A DNA stretch of 24,072 nucleotides from Clostridia bacterium (GTDB lineage Bacteria > Bacillota > Clostridia > TANB77 > UBA1234), in the NCBI GenBank assembly GCA_900753975.1, contig CAAEBC010000019.1:1-24072 (forward strand), given 5' to 3'. How positions within the stretch are numbered: the first letter of the stretch is position 1; each line of letters begins with the position of its first letter. The notes beneath the pieces were generated by a model, which saw only the letters and a program-made list of their open reading frames with translations, did no database searches and was not told where the DNA came from. Made by a program: the position numbers and the translations under genes. Shown in pieces: positions 14,716 through 22,660 of this stretch.

Positions 14716-15888
14716 ATGAAGAAACAAAATCAAGGTATTTCGCTAATAAGTTTGATTATTACGATTATAGTAATAATTATCTTAGCGGCTGTTGCAATTT
14801 TTAGTGGTATGGGGACACCAGAGAAAGCTCAATTATCTGCTATTATAAGTGACATAGATAATGTACAAACTGCTGTTGACCAAGCTTATTATGGATTTTA
14901 TACAGAAAAATCTGTTGCTGGTGAGGTTTGGACTAAAAGTCAGTTTTACGAAGCTGTAGCAACGGGCGAAACTAGTAGAGAAAATTTGAAAGGTGTAGGA
15001 ATAGTACCAATTAGCGATAGCAGTATGGTAAAAATGACACTTCCTAAATATGAAGGAAGAAGTTGGGGCGTTGCTGTTGAAGATATAGATGACCACACTC
15101 AAGTTGGTAGCGTTGTTTTATTACCTGGTTATGAAACTGATGGAAAAATTTATGCTACTTTGTTAGATGTGCAAAATGATGGAAGAGATACAGAGAGTAT
15201 GGACAATGCAATGGCAAAATTGAACAAAGAAAGTGAAAGTAGTAGTATGGAATTAGTTTATCAATATGGATATGTAATTGCAAAATTTAATAATAATAAA
15301 ATTAAACAAGCATATGTGGACGAAATGAAAAAAGATGCAACTTTGATAGAAAATATTGGGTCATTTAATACGTTTGAAGAATTTTGCAACAAAATAGGCG
15401 AAGATTCTGCAAATGTATTACGAATAGTATGTTATAGTTGTATAAATACGTCTGATGCCACATCTACAAGTATTTGGGATACTAATAGTGAAATGACTAT
15501 GATTTATATGCAACCATATACAACTGGTGAAGTGAGAATTGAAAATACTTTAACGAATGAAATGAAAAGTATTGAAATTACAGAATTGGATGAATATATG
15601 ATTGATTTTGCTGGCGGCGGTGATGACAAGTTTTCGGCAAGTTGTTTTGGATTACAAAGAGCACAGGCAAACAGGTATGAAACAGTGCATGAAAATTGTA
15701 ATATTATGTTGAAAATAAATGGAATTGAAGTATATTCAGGTATAGCATACGTTAGTAATGTTTTCTTTAGTGATTATATTTCAGAGTTAAATGAAGGGGA
15801 AAGTATGGACTTAGATATAGTTATATCAATTGATGAAAAAGCTGTTTTGTTTAAAGGTGCGGTAAAATACAAAATCCCTGGCAAATAG
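14716..15888 (+). CDS. Type IV pilin-like protein with N-terminal methylation-type helix
   Basis: The 390-residue protein starts MKKQNQGISLISLIITIIVI, a prepilin-like signal: short basic leader, Gly7, then a continuous hydrophobic helix to about residue 29. The usual Glu at +5 of the mature pilin is replaced by Ser (ISLIS). Firmicutes carry many such 'G(I)(S/T)LI.L(V/I)ITIIV' proteins, annotated as prepilin-type or pseudopilin-like. The remainder has no repeats or motifs I recognise; it is mostly polar with a beta-rich look. The ATG 14716 is set by GAAGGAG nine bases upstream. No prepilin peptidase, ATPase or platform gene is nearby, so the assembly machinery must lie elsewhere or the protein is simply membrane-anchored. 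A terminator follows at 15967-15998. Confidence 0.75.
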   Translation: MKKQNQGISLISLIITIIVIIILAAVAIFSGMGTPEKAQLSAIISDIDNVQTAVDQAYYGFYTEKSVAGEVWTKSQFYEAVATGETSRENLKGVGIVPISDSSMVKMTLPKYEGRSWGVAVEDIDDHTQVGSVVLLPGYETDGKIYATLLDVQNDGRDTESMDNAMAKLNKESESSSMELVYQYGYVIAKFNNNKIKQAYVDEMKKDATLIENIGSFNTFEEFCNKIGEDSANVLRIVCYSCINTSDATSTSIWDTNSEMTMIYMQPYTTGEVRIENTLTNEMKSIEITELDEYMIDFAGGGDDKFSASCFGLQRAQANRYETVHENCNIMLKINGIEVYSGIAYVSNVFFSDYISELNEGESMDLDIVISIDEKAVLFKGAVKYKIPGK

Positions 15889-15966
15889 AAAATTCATTTT
15901 AGAACTATTAAAAGGTAGAGCTTATACAAATTTAGTTTAGTGGGTTGTTTTAAAATAAATATTTAT

Positions 15967-15998
15967 AAAAGATGTCGCTATGAAGTGATGTCTTTTTT
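15967..15998 (+). terminator. Intrinsic terminator after the pilin-like gene
   Basis: A 13-bp stem with G-U pairs (AAAAGATGTCGCT with AGTGATGTCTTTT), a tetraloop ATGA, and a T-run at its 3' edge. Confidence 0.75.
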
Positions 15999-16070
15999 AA
16001 TGCAATAGAAAATGTGGAATACTTAAAAAAACGAGAGCAACCCAGAGTCCTCTAGAGTGAGATTTATATC

Positions 16071-16118
16071 AAAAAGGTGTAAAAAGCATGTTATATTCGT
16101 ACCAAAAAGGTGTAAAAA
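16071..16118 (+). repeat. Direct repeat AAAAAGGTGTAAAAA, two copies
   Basis: Identical 15-base units at 16071-16085 and 16104-16118, start-to-start 33 bases, in the gene-free stretch before the ATPase remnant. The second is followed at once by TTGACA (16121-16126) with TTATAT 17 bases on, so they may flank an old promoter or binding site. No role assigned. Confidence 0.6.
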
Positions 16119-16177
16119 TATTGACAAAGTGTTTATATGATGATTATATTGATTCTAGTGAAGAAATATTGCTTTGA

Positions 16178-16339
16178 AGAAAGAATAATGTAATAGACTT
16201 CATATCAAAATCCAAAAGCTTAAATTATTATATGGAAATATATAAACCTAAATATGGAATTCGTCTTTCTACAAAGAATTTTGGTTTTGAAAATAGCATT
16301 AAATCAATACCGATATATGCAACATTTTTGATAAAATAG
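16178..16339 (+). pseudogene. C-terminal remnant of a DUF4143-type AAA ATPase
   Basis: The frame 16178-16339 encodes 53 residues ending 'KPKYGIRLSTKNFGFENSI' and 'KSIPIYATFLIK', the distinctive tail of the AAA_14/DUF4143 ATPases ('YKPKYGIRLSTKNFGFEN.IKSVPLYA.F'). In full proteins this follows a nuclease-like 'IPIEVKSG' segment; here 'NVIDFISKSKSL' looks like a deleted version of it. A stop (TGA at 16175) immediately precedes, no suitable start or ribosome-binding site exists, and the ATPase domain (Walker A/B) is absent from the upstream 280 bases. The remnant ends 70 bases before lepA. Family identification is by memory of the conserved tail and is fairly secure; age and cause of the decay are unknown. 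Confidence 0.75.
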
Positions 16340-16341
16340 TA

Positions 16342-16368
16342 TTGAAAAAATGATAGTTATGATATAAT
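16342..16368 (+). promoter_or_regulatory. Probable lepA promoter
   Basis: TTGAAA (16342-16347) and a perfect TATAAT (16363-16368) with a short 15-base spacer, 40 bases before the lepA start. Confidence 0.5.
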
Positions 16369-16408
16369 TCTACAAGTTTATGAGTGATAAAAAGAAGGAG
16401 GAAGTTTT

Positions 16409-18214
16409 TTGAATCAAGATAAGATTAGAAATTTTTGCATTATTGCACATATAGACCATGGTAAGTCTACTCTTGCAGATAGGCTTATTGAGATGACTGG
16501 GGTTTTGACTAAGAGGGAGATGCAAGAGCAGGTTTTAGATAATATGGATTTGGAGAGGGAAAGAGGTATTACGATTAAGCTTCAATCTGTAAGAACGGTA
16601 TATAAGGCTAAAGATGGAAATGAGTATGTTCTTAATTTGATAGATACTCCGGGACACGTTGACTTTACTTATGAGGTTTCTAGAAGTTTGGCTGCTTGTG
16701 AGGGAGCTATTTTGGTTGTTGATGCTTCTCAAGGTGTTGAGGCTCAGACTCTTGCAAATGTGTATTTAGCATTAGATAATGATTTGGAGATTATTCCTGT
16801 TATTAATAAAGTTGATTTGCCTAGTGCTAATCCTGAGATGGTCATAGAGGAGATTGAAAATGTAATTGGTGTGGAAGCTCATGATGCTCCTAGAATTTCT
16901 GCTAAGACTGGTTTAAATGTTGACCAAGTTTTAGAAGCGATTGTAAATAAGGTACCTGCCCCATCAGGAAATGAAAATGCTCCGACGAAAGCATTAATAT
17001 TTGATTCATATTATGATAATTATAAGGGTGCTGTTGCTTTTATAAGAGTTAAAGATGGTAAGGTAAAAGTTGGTGATACGGTTACGTTTATGGCTACTGG
17101 TAAGTCTTATGTTGTATCTGAGGTTGGATATTTTGGTGCTGGTACGTATATACCTTCTAAAGAGCTTTCTACTGGTGAGGTTGGATATTTAGCAGCAAGT
17201 ATTAAAAATGTTTCAGATATACATGTTGGTGATACTATTACTTTAAAAGATAATATGGCAGATAAGCCATTACCTGGATATAAAAAGGTAATGCCTATGG
17301 TTTATTGTGGTATTTATCCTGCTGATGGTAGTGATTATGAAGATTTAAAAGATGCTTTGGAAAAGCTTTCTCTAAATGATGCTTCGCTTTTCTGGGAACC
17401 AGAGACTTCTGTTGCACTTGGTTTTGGATTTAGATGTGGATTTCTTGGTCTTTTACATATGGAGATTATTCAAGAGAGAATTGATAGAGAGTATGATTTA
17501 AATGTTATTACTACTGCTCCTAGTGTTATTTATAAAGTAAATAAAACTGATGGTACAAAGTTTGATTTGTATAATCCTACAGATTTGCCTCCTATGCAGG
17601 AGATATCTAGTATGGAAGAGCCTATTGTAAAGGCAGATATTATGCTACCTAAAGAATATGTTGGTAATATAATGGAGCTTTGTCAAGATAGACGTGGTGT
17701 GTATAAGGACATGAAGTATATGGATGCTTCTCGTGTTATTTTGACTTATGAAATGCCTTTAAATGAAATTATATATGACTTCTTTGATGCACTTAAATCT
17801 CGTTCGAAAGGTTATGCTTCTTTTGATTATGAAATTATAGGTTATAAGCCATCTGAGTTAGTTAAACTTGATATAATGTTAAATGGTGATGTGATAGATG
17901 CTTTTTCTATAATTGTTCATAAGGACAAGGCTTATACAAGAGGTAGAAAGATGGCTGAAAAACTGAAGACTACTATTCCAAGGCAAATGTTTGAAATACC
18001 TATACAAGCTGCCATTGGTGGAAAGGTTATTGCTAGAGAAACTATTTCTGCTATGAGAAAAGACGTACTTGCTAAGTGTTATGGCGGAGATATTACTCGT
18101 AAGAAGAAGTTACTAGAGAAGCAAAAAGAAGGCAAAAAGAAGATGAGACAATTAGGTACTGTTGACGTACCACAAGAGGCATTTTTGTCTATATTGAAAC
18201 TTGATGAGGAATAA
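16409..18214 (+). CDS. lepA: Elongation factor 4 (LepA) GTPase
   Basis: LepA/EF4 is a ribosome-bound translational GTPase implicated in initiation and in ribosome back-translocation or stress tolerance. The 601-residue length is standard. G motifs: 'AHIDHGKST' at residues ~12-20, 'LDNMDLERERGITIK' at ~42-56, 'LIDTPGHVDFTYEV' at ~76-89 and 'INKVDLPSANP' at ~131-141. The C-terminal LepA-specific domain is complete, with 'ALKSRSKGYASFDYE' and 'IPRQMFEIPIQAAIGGK' and the end 'LDEE'. The start is a TTG at 16409 with AAGGAGG seven bases upstream. In Bacillus lepA precedes hemN/hrcA; here it is followed by a DAHP synthase. Confidence 0.97.
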   Translation: MNQDKIRNFCIIAHIDHGKSTLADRLIEMTGVLTKREMQEQVLDNMDLERERGITIKLQSVRTVYKAKDGNEYVLNLIDTPGHVDFTYEVSRSLAACEGAILVVDASQGVEAQTLANVYLALDNDLEIIPVINKVDLPSANPEMVIEEIENVIGVEAHDAPRISAKTGLNVDQVLEAIVNKVPAPSGNENAPTKALIFDSYYDNYKGAVAFIRVKDGKVKVGDTVTFMATGKSYVVSEVGYFGAGTYIPSKELSTGEVGYLAASIKNVSDIHVGDTITLKDNMADKPLPGYKKVMPMVYCGIYPADGSDYEDLKDALEKLSLNDASLFWEPETSVALGFGFRCGFLGLLHMEIIQERIDREYDLNVITTAPSVIYKVNKTDGTKFDLYNPTDLPPMQEISSMEEPIVKADIMLPKEYVGNIMELCQDRRGVYKDMKYMDASRVILTYEMPLNEIIYDFFDALKSRSKGYASFDYEIIGYKPSELVKLDIMLNGDVIDAFSIIVHKDKAYTRGRKMAEKLKTTIPRQMFEIPIQAAIGGKVIARETISAMRKDVLAKCYGGDITRKKKLLEKQKEGKKKMRQLGTVDVPQEAFLSILKLDEE

Positions 18215-18298
18215 GCTTAAGAAGTGTGTTCAAATTTAAAATGCTGAAGAAGTTTGAAAAACATAAATAGTATATTTATTTTTATAAGGTGATGTATT

Positions 18299-19096
18299 TT
18301 GAAAGAGATTGAAAAAATGTTGGTATCAAGAGATCTTCATCCCGAAGATACAACAATTAAAATTGATAGTGTTGTAATTGGTGAAAAGAGACCTGTTATA
18401 ATAGCTGGTCCATGTGCTGTTGAAAGTAAAGAACAGATTTTAAGTATAGCTAAGGAACTTAAAAGTATTGGGGTGGATATTTTAAGAGGTGGATGTTATA
18501 AGCCAAGAACTAGTCCATATAGTTTTCAAGGCATTGGAGAAGAGGGACTTGAATTTATAATTGAGGCAAAGAAAATCACAGGCATGCCAATTTGCACGGA
18601 GATTGTATCTATAGATGATATATCTAAGTTTAGGGATGTTGATATTTTCCAGATTGGATCTCGAAATATGCAAAATTTTGATTTGCTTAAAAAAGTAGCA
18701 AAGACGAACAAACCGATTTTGTTAAAGAGAGGTATGTCAGCTACCTATGAAGAATTTTTAATGGCTGCAGAGTATATTTTAAAAGAAGGAAACCCTAATG
18801 TTATTCTTTGCGAAAGAGGTATTAGGACATTTGAGACATATACAAGAAATACTTTGGATTTGCAAGCAATTCCAGTACTAAGAAGGTTAACACATTTACC
18901 TATTATAGTTGATCCATCACATGCGGCAGGAAAAGCGTTTATTGTTCCAGCTATGGCGCATGCTAGTATCGCAGCTGGTGCAGAGGGACTTGAAATCGAG
19001 GTTCATAATGATATTGAAAATTGCATGTGTGATAAAGAACAGGCGATTAGTATAGAAGAAATGGGCAACATTTTAAAAACTTTACATAATGCTTGA
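18299..19096 (+). CDS. aroF: 3-deoxy-7-phosphoheptulonate (DAHP) synthase, short type I-beta form
   Basis: DAHP synthase joins phosphoenolpyruvate and erythrose 4-phosphate in the first step of aromatic amino-acid synthesis. The 265-residue protein has the conserved barrel motifs 'IIAGPCAVES', 'RGGCYKPRTSPYSFQGIGEEGL', 'QIGSRNMQNFDLLKK', 'PILLKRGMSATYEEF', 'CERGIRTFE' and 'IVDPSHAAGK', including the metal ligands Cys, His, Glu and Asp expected from the family. Many type I-beta enzymes carry an N-terminal ferredoxin-like regulatory domain of ~70 residues; it is missing here, so this copy probably lacks that mode of feedback control. The start is a TTG at 18299 with AAGGTGAT upstream. The stop codon TGA lies inside the -35 box of the next promoter. 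Confidence 0.93.
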   Translation: MKEIEKMLVSRDLHPEDTTIKIDSVVIGEKRPVIIAGPCAVESKEQILSIAKELKSIGVDILRGGCYKPRTSPYSFQGIGEEGLEFIIEAKKITGMPICTEIVSIDDISKFRDVDIFQIGSRNMQNFDLLKKVAKTNKPILLKRGMSATYEEFLMAAEYILKEGNPNVILCERGIRTFETYTRNTLDLQAIPVLRRLTHLPIIVDPSHAAGKAFIVPAMAHASIAAGAEGLEIEVHNDIENCMCDKEQAISIEEMGNILKTLHNA

Positions 19097-19122
19097 CAAA
19101 GCTATGTTTGGGGTTATATAAT
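19093..19122 (+). promoter_or_regulatory. Near-consensus sigma-A promoter for the WG-repeat genes
   Basis: TTGACA (19093-19098), 18-base spacer, TATAAT (19117-19122). The TGA stop of the DAHP synthase gene (19094-19096) is part of the -35 box. Transcription would start near 19129. Confidence 0.8.
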
Positions 19123-19177
19123 ACGCCTAAACGGATTGCTTTAGAACCAACTTTTTGACTAAAAAGGAGGATTTGTT

Positions 19178-20212
19178 ATGTTCAAGATGGAACTCGTGAC
19201 TAGGAATTCTGATGGACTCAAAAATTTTTATGATGATGATGGCCGTATTCTTTTTAAGAAGTGGCTTTCTTATGTTTCTGAGCCGGATGGTCGTTTGATT
19301 CGGATTCAGCGGGCCGAGGATAAGCTTTGGAATATCATTCGTGATGATGGAGTTTTGATTTCTAGAGATTGGTTTGAAAAAATTGACGAATTTTCTAATG
19401 GATATGCTTTGGTAAAGCTTAAAGATAAAGGATATAATTTTATTGACAGAAATGGCATTTTTCTTTGTTCGAAGTTTTATGTCGAACTGTCTAGTTTCGA
19501 CGAGAATGGCTTTGCAGCCGTGAAAAAGAAAGACCGGTATAATTTCATTGATAAGAAAGGAAAATACGTTTTTAGCGAATGGCTTTTGAAATTTGAACGT
19601 TCTAAAGGGGACGTGAAAAGAATTCAGAGGCAGGATGGACTTTGGAATATTGTTGACCCGCAGATGAGGGTTCTCAGCAAAAGGTGGTTTACTTTTATTA
19701 CACCTTTTTCTGATGGAATCGCTGAGGTTAAGAGAACTTCTCCTAACGAAACTTGGAACTATCTTTACGAAGATGGTAGACTTCTGACGGATACTTGGTT
19801 TGCAAGTGTCGATAATTTCTATGGTCAGAATGGCTTTGCCAGAGTGCAGAGAGCAAAAGATAAGTGCTACAACTTTATTAAGAATGATGGTAAGCTTGTT
19901 GGACGCAAGTGGTACAAATATGCTTCGTTCCTTATTTATTCTGGGCTTGCTAAAGTTCAGCGCGAAGACGACAAATACAATTTTGTTGGCATAGACGGAA
20001 AACCTATTTCGGAGATTTGGTTTGATGATGTCGATGATTTCGTAGATGGATTTGCTATGGTTCATGATGAAGGACTTGTTAACTTTATCGATACTAGTGG
20101 AAAAATTGTTTTGGATAATTGGTATAGCTCTGCTAAAAGTTTTGCGGATGGAGTTGTGGCTGTGAAAATTGACAAAGATAAGTGGTTTCGCATCAACTTG
20201 CATCTTGCATAG
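19178..20212 (+). CDS. WG-repeat protein, first of two tandem paralogues
   Basis: The 344-residue protein has no signal peptide or membrane helix and is built of about seven or eight WG-type units of 35-45 residues. Typical units are 'YNFIDRNGIFLCSKFYVELSSF..NGFAAVKK' and 'YNFIDKKGKYVFSEW'. The aromatic-Asn-(F/I)-(I/V)-D-(x)-Gly pattern repeats throughout, with Trp-Phe pairs starting the second strand (DWFEKIDEF, TWFASVDNF, IWFDDVDDF). WG repeats are common in Bacteroidetes and Firmicutes and probably mediate protein binding; no enzymatic residues are apparent. AAAGGAGG precedes the ATG. It is followed by a near-identical-length paralogue, and a perfect 13-bp hairpin lies between the two. Base composition is slightly richer in G and C than the neighbours. 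Confidence 0.85.
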   Translation: MFKMELVTRNSDGLKNFYDDDGRILFKKWLSYVSEPDGRLIRIQRAEDKLWNIIRDDGVLISRDWFEKIDEFSNGYALVKLKDKGYNFIDRNGIFLCSKFYVELSSFDENGFAAVKKKDRYNFIDKKGKYVFSEWLLKFERSKGDVKRIQRQDGLWNIVDPQMRVLSKRWFTFITPFSDGIAEVKRTSPNETWNYLYEDGRLLTDTWFASVDNFYGQNGFARVQRAKDKCYNFIKNDGKLVGRKWYKYASFLIYSGLAKVQREDDKYNFVGIDGKPISEIWFDDVDDFVDGFAMVHDEGLVNFIDTSGKIVLDNWYSSAKSFADGVVAVKIDKDKWFRINLHLA

Positions 20213-20225
20213 TTAAAAGATAATT

Positions 20226-20257
20226 GTGAGGGTAAAAGAAAAAACTTTTACCCTCAC
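20226..20257 (+). other. Perfect 13-bp hairpin between the two WG-repeat genes
   Basis: GTGAGGGTAAAAG (20226-20238) and its complement (20245-20257) with an A6 loop. No T-run follows on the plus strand, so it is not a standard terminator; it may be an mRNA-processing, stabilising or attenuating element. Confidence 0.8.
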
Positions 20258-20304
20258 GTTGTAGATAGTCAGACGGACTACCTTACATAGAAGGAGGAAA
20301 GGTT

Positions 20305-21339
20305 ATGCCTAATCTTGAGGTTGTTACGAGAAACAGTGATGGCTGCAAAAACTTTTACGATGAAAGAGGAAGAATCTATTTCGAAAATTGGCTTTTGCAA
20401 GCGATTGAATCTTCTAATCAGTTGATTAGAATTCAAAGAAGTGAGGATTCTCTTTGGAACTTCTTTTCTAAGGATGGTACTTTTTTGACTGATGAATGGT
20501 TTGAACTTCTTGACGACTTTGCCGATGGATATGCTTTTGTGAAAACGAAGGACAGAGGCTGTAACTATATTGACCAAAATGGGCATTTTGTTTGCAGGAT
20601 GTTTTATGATGAGATTAGTAAGTTTAATGAAAATGGATTTGCTGTTGTGAAGAAAAATGGCAGATATAATGTGGTAACTAGGACTGGCAAGCTTGTTTTT
20701 CGAGAGTGGTATAAAGAAATCGATTGCGAGTTTGGTGTACCTTGGAGAGTGAGAAGACTTGATGGAAAATACAGCATTGTTGATGAACAGCTGAAGTTTG
20801 TCACTCGGAAATGGTATGACGATGTAACTCCTTTTGTGAATGGTTTTGCTAAGATTAAAAAAAGCACAAAGCCTACTTTTTGGAGCTATGTTGGTGAAGA
20901 TGGTAAGATGATTTCTAGGGCTTGGTTTGAATCTGTTGAATATTTTTATGGCGAAGCAAAGATGGCTAGAGTACAGAGAAAGAGGGATTTGCTTTACAAC
21001 TATATTAGAAGAGATGGCACTTTCACTAGTGATACTTGGTTTGCAGAGGCTGCTATTTCAGCATATAATGGTTGGGCACTTATTCAGCGAGTTGGAGACT
21101 TTAAGTATAATTACATTAACGAAAATGGTGAACTGCTTTCAGAGGCATGGTTTACTGATGCATGTGAGTTTAGGAGACGAAATATTGCGTTGGTTTGTAG
21201 CGACGAGAAAAAGTGGAACTATATTACGCCTGACGGCAAATTTGTTTTGAAAAAGTGGTATGACAGAATTGATGATTGTGGGAGTCTGGCATATTGCAAA
21301 GACGAAGAGGATTTTGAGCCTTCTATTATTTTCTTTTAG
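20305..21339 (+). CDS. WG-repeat protein, second tandem paralogue
   Basis: This protein is also 344 residues and aligns along its whole length with the preceding gene product. Both start with a few residues then '(V/L)VTRNSDG.KNFYD' and share 'LIRIQR(A/S)ED.LWN', 'GYA.VK.KD.G.N(F/Y)ID' and the closing 'W(Y/F)..(A/I)' motifs, but I judge identity to be below half. It is the product of a tandem duplication that has since diverged. It has AAGGAGG eight bases before the ATG and no clear promoter of its own, so it is likely read from the upstream promoter. No signal or membrane segment. A large branched terminator follows at 21381. The partner bound by the WG surface is unknown. Confidence 0.85.
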   Translation: MPNLEVVTRNSDGCKNFYDERGRIYFENWLLQAIESSNQLIRIQRSEDSLWNFFSKDGTFLTDEWFELLDDFADGYAFVKTKDRGCNYIDQNGHFVCRMFYDEISKFNENGFAVVKKNGRYNVVTRTGKLVFREWYKEIDCEFGVPWRVRRLDGKYSIVDEQLKFVTRKWYDDVTPFVNGFAKIKKSTKPTFWSYVGEDGKMISRAWFESVEYFYGEAKMARVQRKRDLLYNYIRRDGTFTSDTWFAEAAISAYNGWALIQRVGDFKYNYINENGELLSEAWFTDACEFRRRNIALVCSDEKKWNYITPDGKFVLKKWYDRIDDCGSLAYCKDEEDFEPSIIFF

Positions 21340-21380
21340 TTAGCTATCCGATAGATCAACTTTTGATTTATAAATTAATA

Positions 21381-21446
21381 AAAACAGAGAAGTGATTTTG
21401 AAGTGAGCTTTTTGAGAGCTTCATTTCAAGACTTCTCTGTTTTTTA
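21381..21446 (+). terminator. Terminator after the WG-repeat pair
   Basis: Outer stem of 13 bp (21381-21393 with 21431-21443, AAAACAGAGAAGT), an inner stem with one mismatch between, and a T-run. The following 21447-21596 contains no gene I can identify. Confidence 0.85.
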
Positions 21447-21596
21447 CTGATAATTATGTTTGCATATTACAATTATAGTGTTTATGGAATGCAGAATATT
21501 CATTAATACTTTATCTTACAGGTCAGACCTTATACCTATTTTTAGTCTGAGTTGTAGCTAATTATGACTGCATACGCTCAATACTTTACATAACAC

Positions 21597-21626
21597 TTGA
21601 CAAAATACGGCTTTTATAGTTATAAT
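21597..21626 (+). promoter_or_regulatory. Sigma-A promoter for rlmB
   Basis: TTGACA (21597-21602), 18-base spacer, TATAAT (21621-21626), 46 bases before the rlmB ATG. Confidence 0.8.
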
Positions 21627-21671
21627 TGATACGTGTGTTTACACAATTAAAAATTAGAAAGGGATATAAAT

Positions 21672-22412
21672 ATGAGTGAATATAAAGTTGAGGGAAGAAA
21701 TGCTGTAATAGAACTTTTGAAATCTGACAGAACGGTAAATAAAATTATGGTTGCTAGAGGCGACAGACAAGGTTCTATAAATGAAATTTTAAAGCTTGCA
21801 AAACAAAATAGAATTATAGTAACAGAAGTAGATAGAAATAAACTTGATACTTTATCTGAAACAAAGCACCATCAGGGTGTTATAGCTTTTGTAGCACCTA
21901 TAGAATATAAAGATGTTGACTATATTTTAAACGTTGCAAAAGAAAGAGGAGAAGAACCATTTATATTGATTGCTGATGAAATTGAAGACCCACATAATCT
22001 TGGAGCTTTAATCAGATCAGCTGAGGTTGCTGGTTGCCATGGTGTGATTATACCTAAAAGAAGAGCTGTTGCAGTTACAGAAGTTGTTTCAAAGGTTTCT
22101 GTTGGTGCTACAGAATATATGCCTATTGCAAGAGTTAATAATATAAATGACACAATTAGAGAATTGAAAGACAAAGGTGTTTGGATTGTTGGCACTGACG
22201 GAAGTGCTGATACAATTTATTATAAACAAGATTTGACTGGACCTATTGCTATAGTTGTTGGAAGTGAAGGTAGAGGAATGAATAAGTTAACTATGAAGAA
22301 TTGTGATTTCTTAGTTAAGATTCCTATGATGGGAAAAATTACTTCACTTAATGCTAGTGTTAGTGGTGGTATTGTTCTATTTGAAGCTTTGAAACAAAGA
22401 CTTGAAAAATAA
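21672..22412 (+). CDS. rlmB: 23S rRNA (guanosine-2'-O-)-methyltransferase RlmB (TrmH family)
   Basis: RlmB methylates the 2'-OH of G2251 in 23S rRNA using SAM. The 246-residue SPOUT-family protein has an N-terminal substrate-binding domain ('YKVEGRNAVIELLKSDRTV..IMVARGD', residues ~4-30) and the three SPOUT motifs: 'IEDPHNLGALIRSAEVAG' (~103-120), 'IAIVVGSEGRGMNKL' (~194-208) and 'IPMMGKITSLNASVSGGIVLFEAL' (~217-240). The ATG has AAAGGG upstream. Related TrmH enzymes in Firmicutes methylate other sites, so the exact position is probable rather than certain. A perfect hairpin with a T-run ends the gene. Confidence 0.93.
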   Translation: MSEYKVEGRNAVIELLKSDRTVNKIMVARGDRQGSINEILKLAKQNRIIVTEVDRNKLDTLSETKHHQGVIAFVAPIEYKDVDYILNVAKERGEEPFILIADEIEDPHNLGALIRSAEVAGCHGVIIPKRRAVAVTEVVSKVSVGATEYMPIARVNNINDTIRELKDKGVWIVGTDGSADTIYYKQDLTGPIAIVVGSEGRGMNKLTMKNCDFLVKIPMMGKITSLNASVSGGIVLFEALKQRLEK

Positions 22413-22429
22413 ATATTTTTGATAGAAAG

Positions 22430-22462
22430 AAAAGAATGCAATTTTATTGGTTGCATTCTTTT
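22430..22462 (+). terminator. Intrinsic terminator after rlmB
   Basis: A 12-bp perfect stem (AAAAGAATGCAA with TTGCATTCTTTT), loop TTTTATTGG, and a T-run. The next 200 bases hold only a doubtful open frame. Confidence 0.88.
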
Positions 22463-22660
22463 TTGTTGTATTATTATTCATTTTCTCTTGTTGTAGAGTT
22501 ATTTTTGGAGAGATTTCTTAGATTATGGTATTGAAAGCGAGTTTTTCTTTAAAGTTATTGCCATTGTATGTTCAATTTGCTTTTTATTAGCAAGTGTATA
22601 TAAAAAGTCATATATATGCAAAATATAATTAGTTTTGTTACGATAGGAAGTGTTTTAAAT

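Noticed and set aside
18254..18282. TTGAAA-N17-TATTTT as a promoter for the DAHP synthase gene
   Set aside because: Transcription would begin within the ribosome-binding site, leaving an almost leaderless message; probably chance in AT-rich DNA.
19127..20203. Long minus-strand open frame (358 codons) opposite the first WG-repeat gene
   Set aside because: It is antisense to a clear repeat protein with promoter and ribosome-binding site; its composition (rich in Ile, Lys, Phe, Ser) is that of a shadow frame and it has no start signals.
22497..22628. Open frame encoding a hydrophobic segment before the phospholipase-like gene
   Set aside because: It could encode one membrane helix with a basic tail but has no ATG, GTG or TTG start in a suitable position and no ribosome-binding site; it may be a gene remnant at most.
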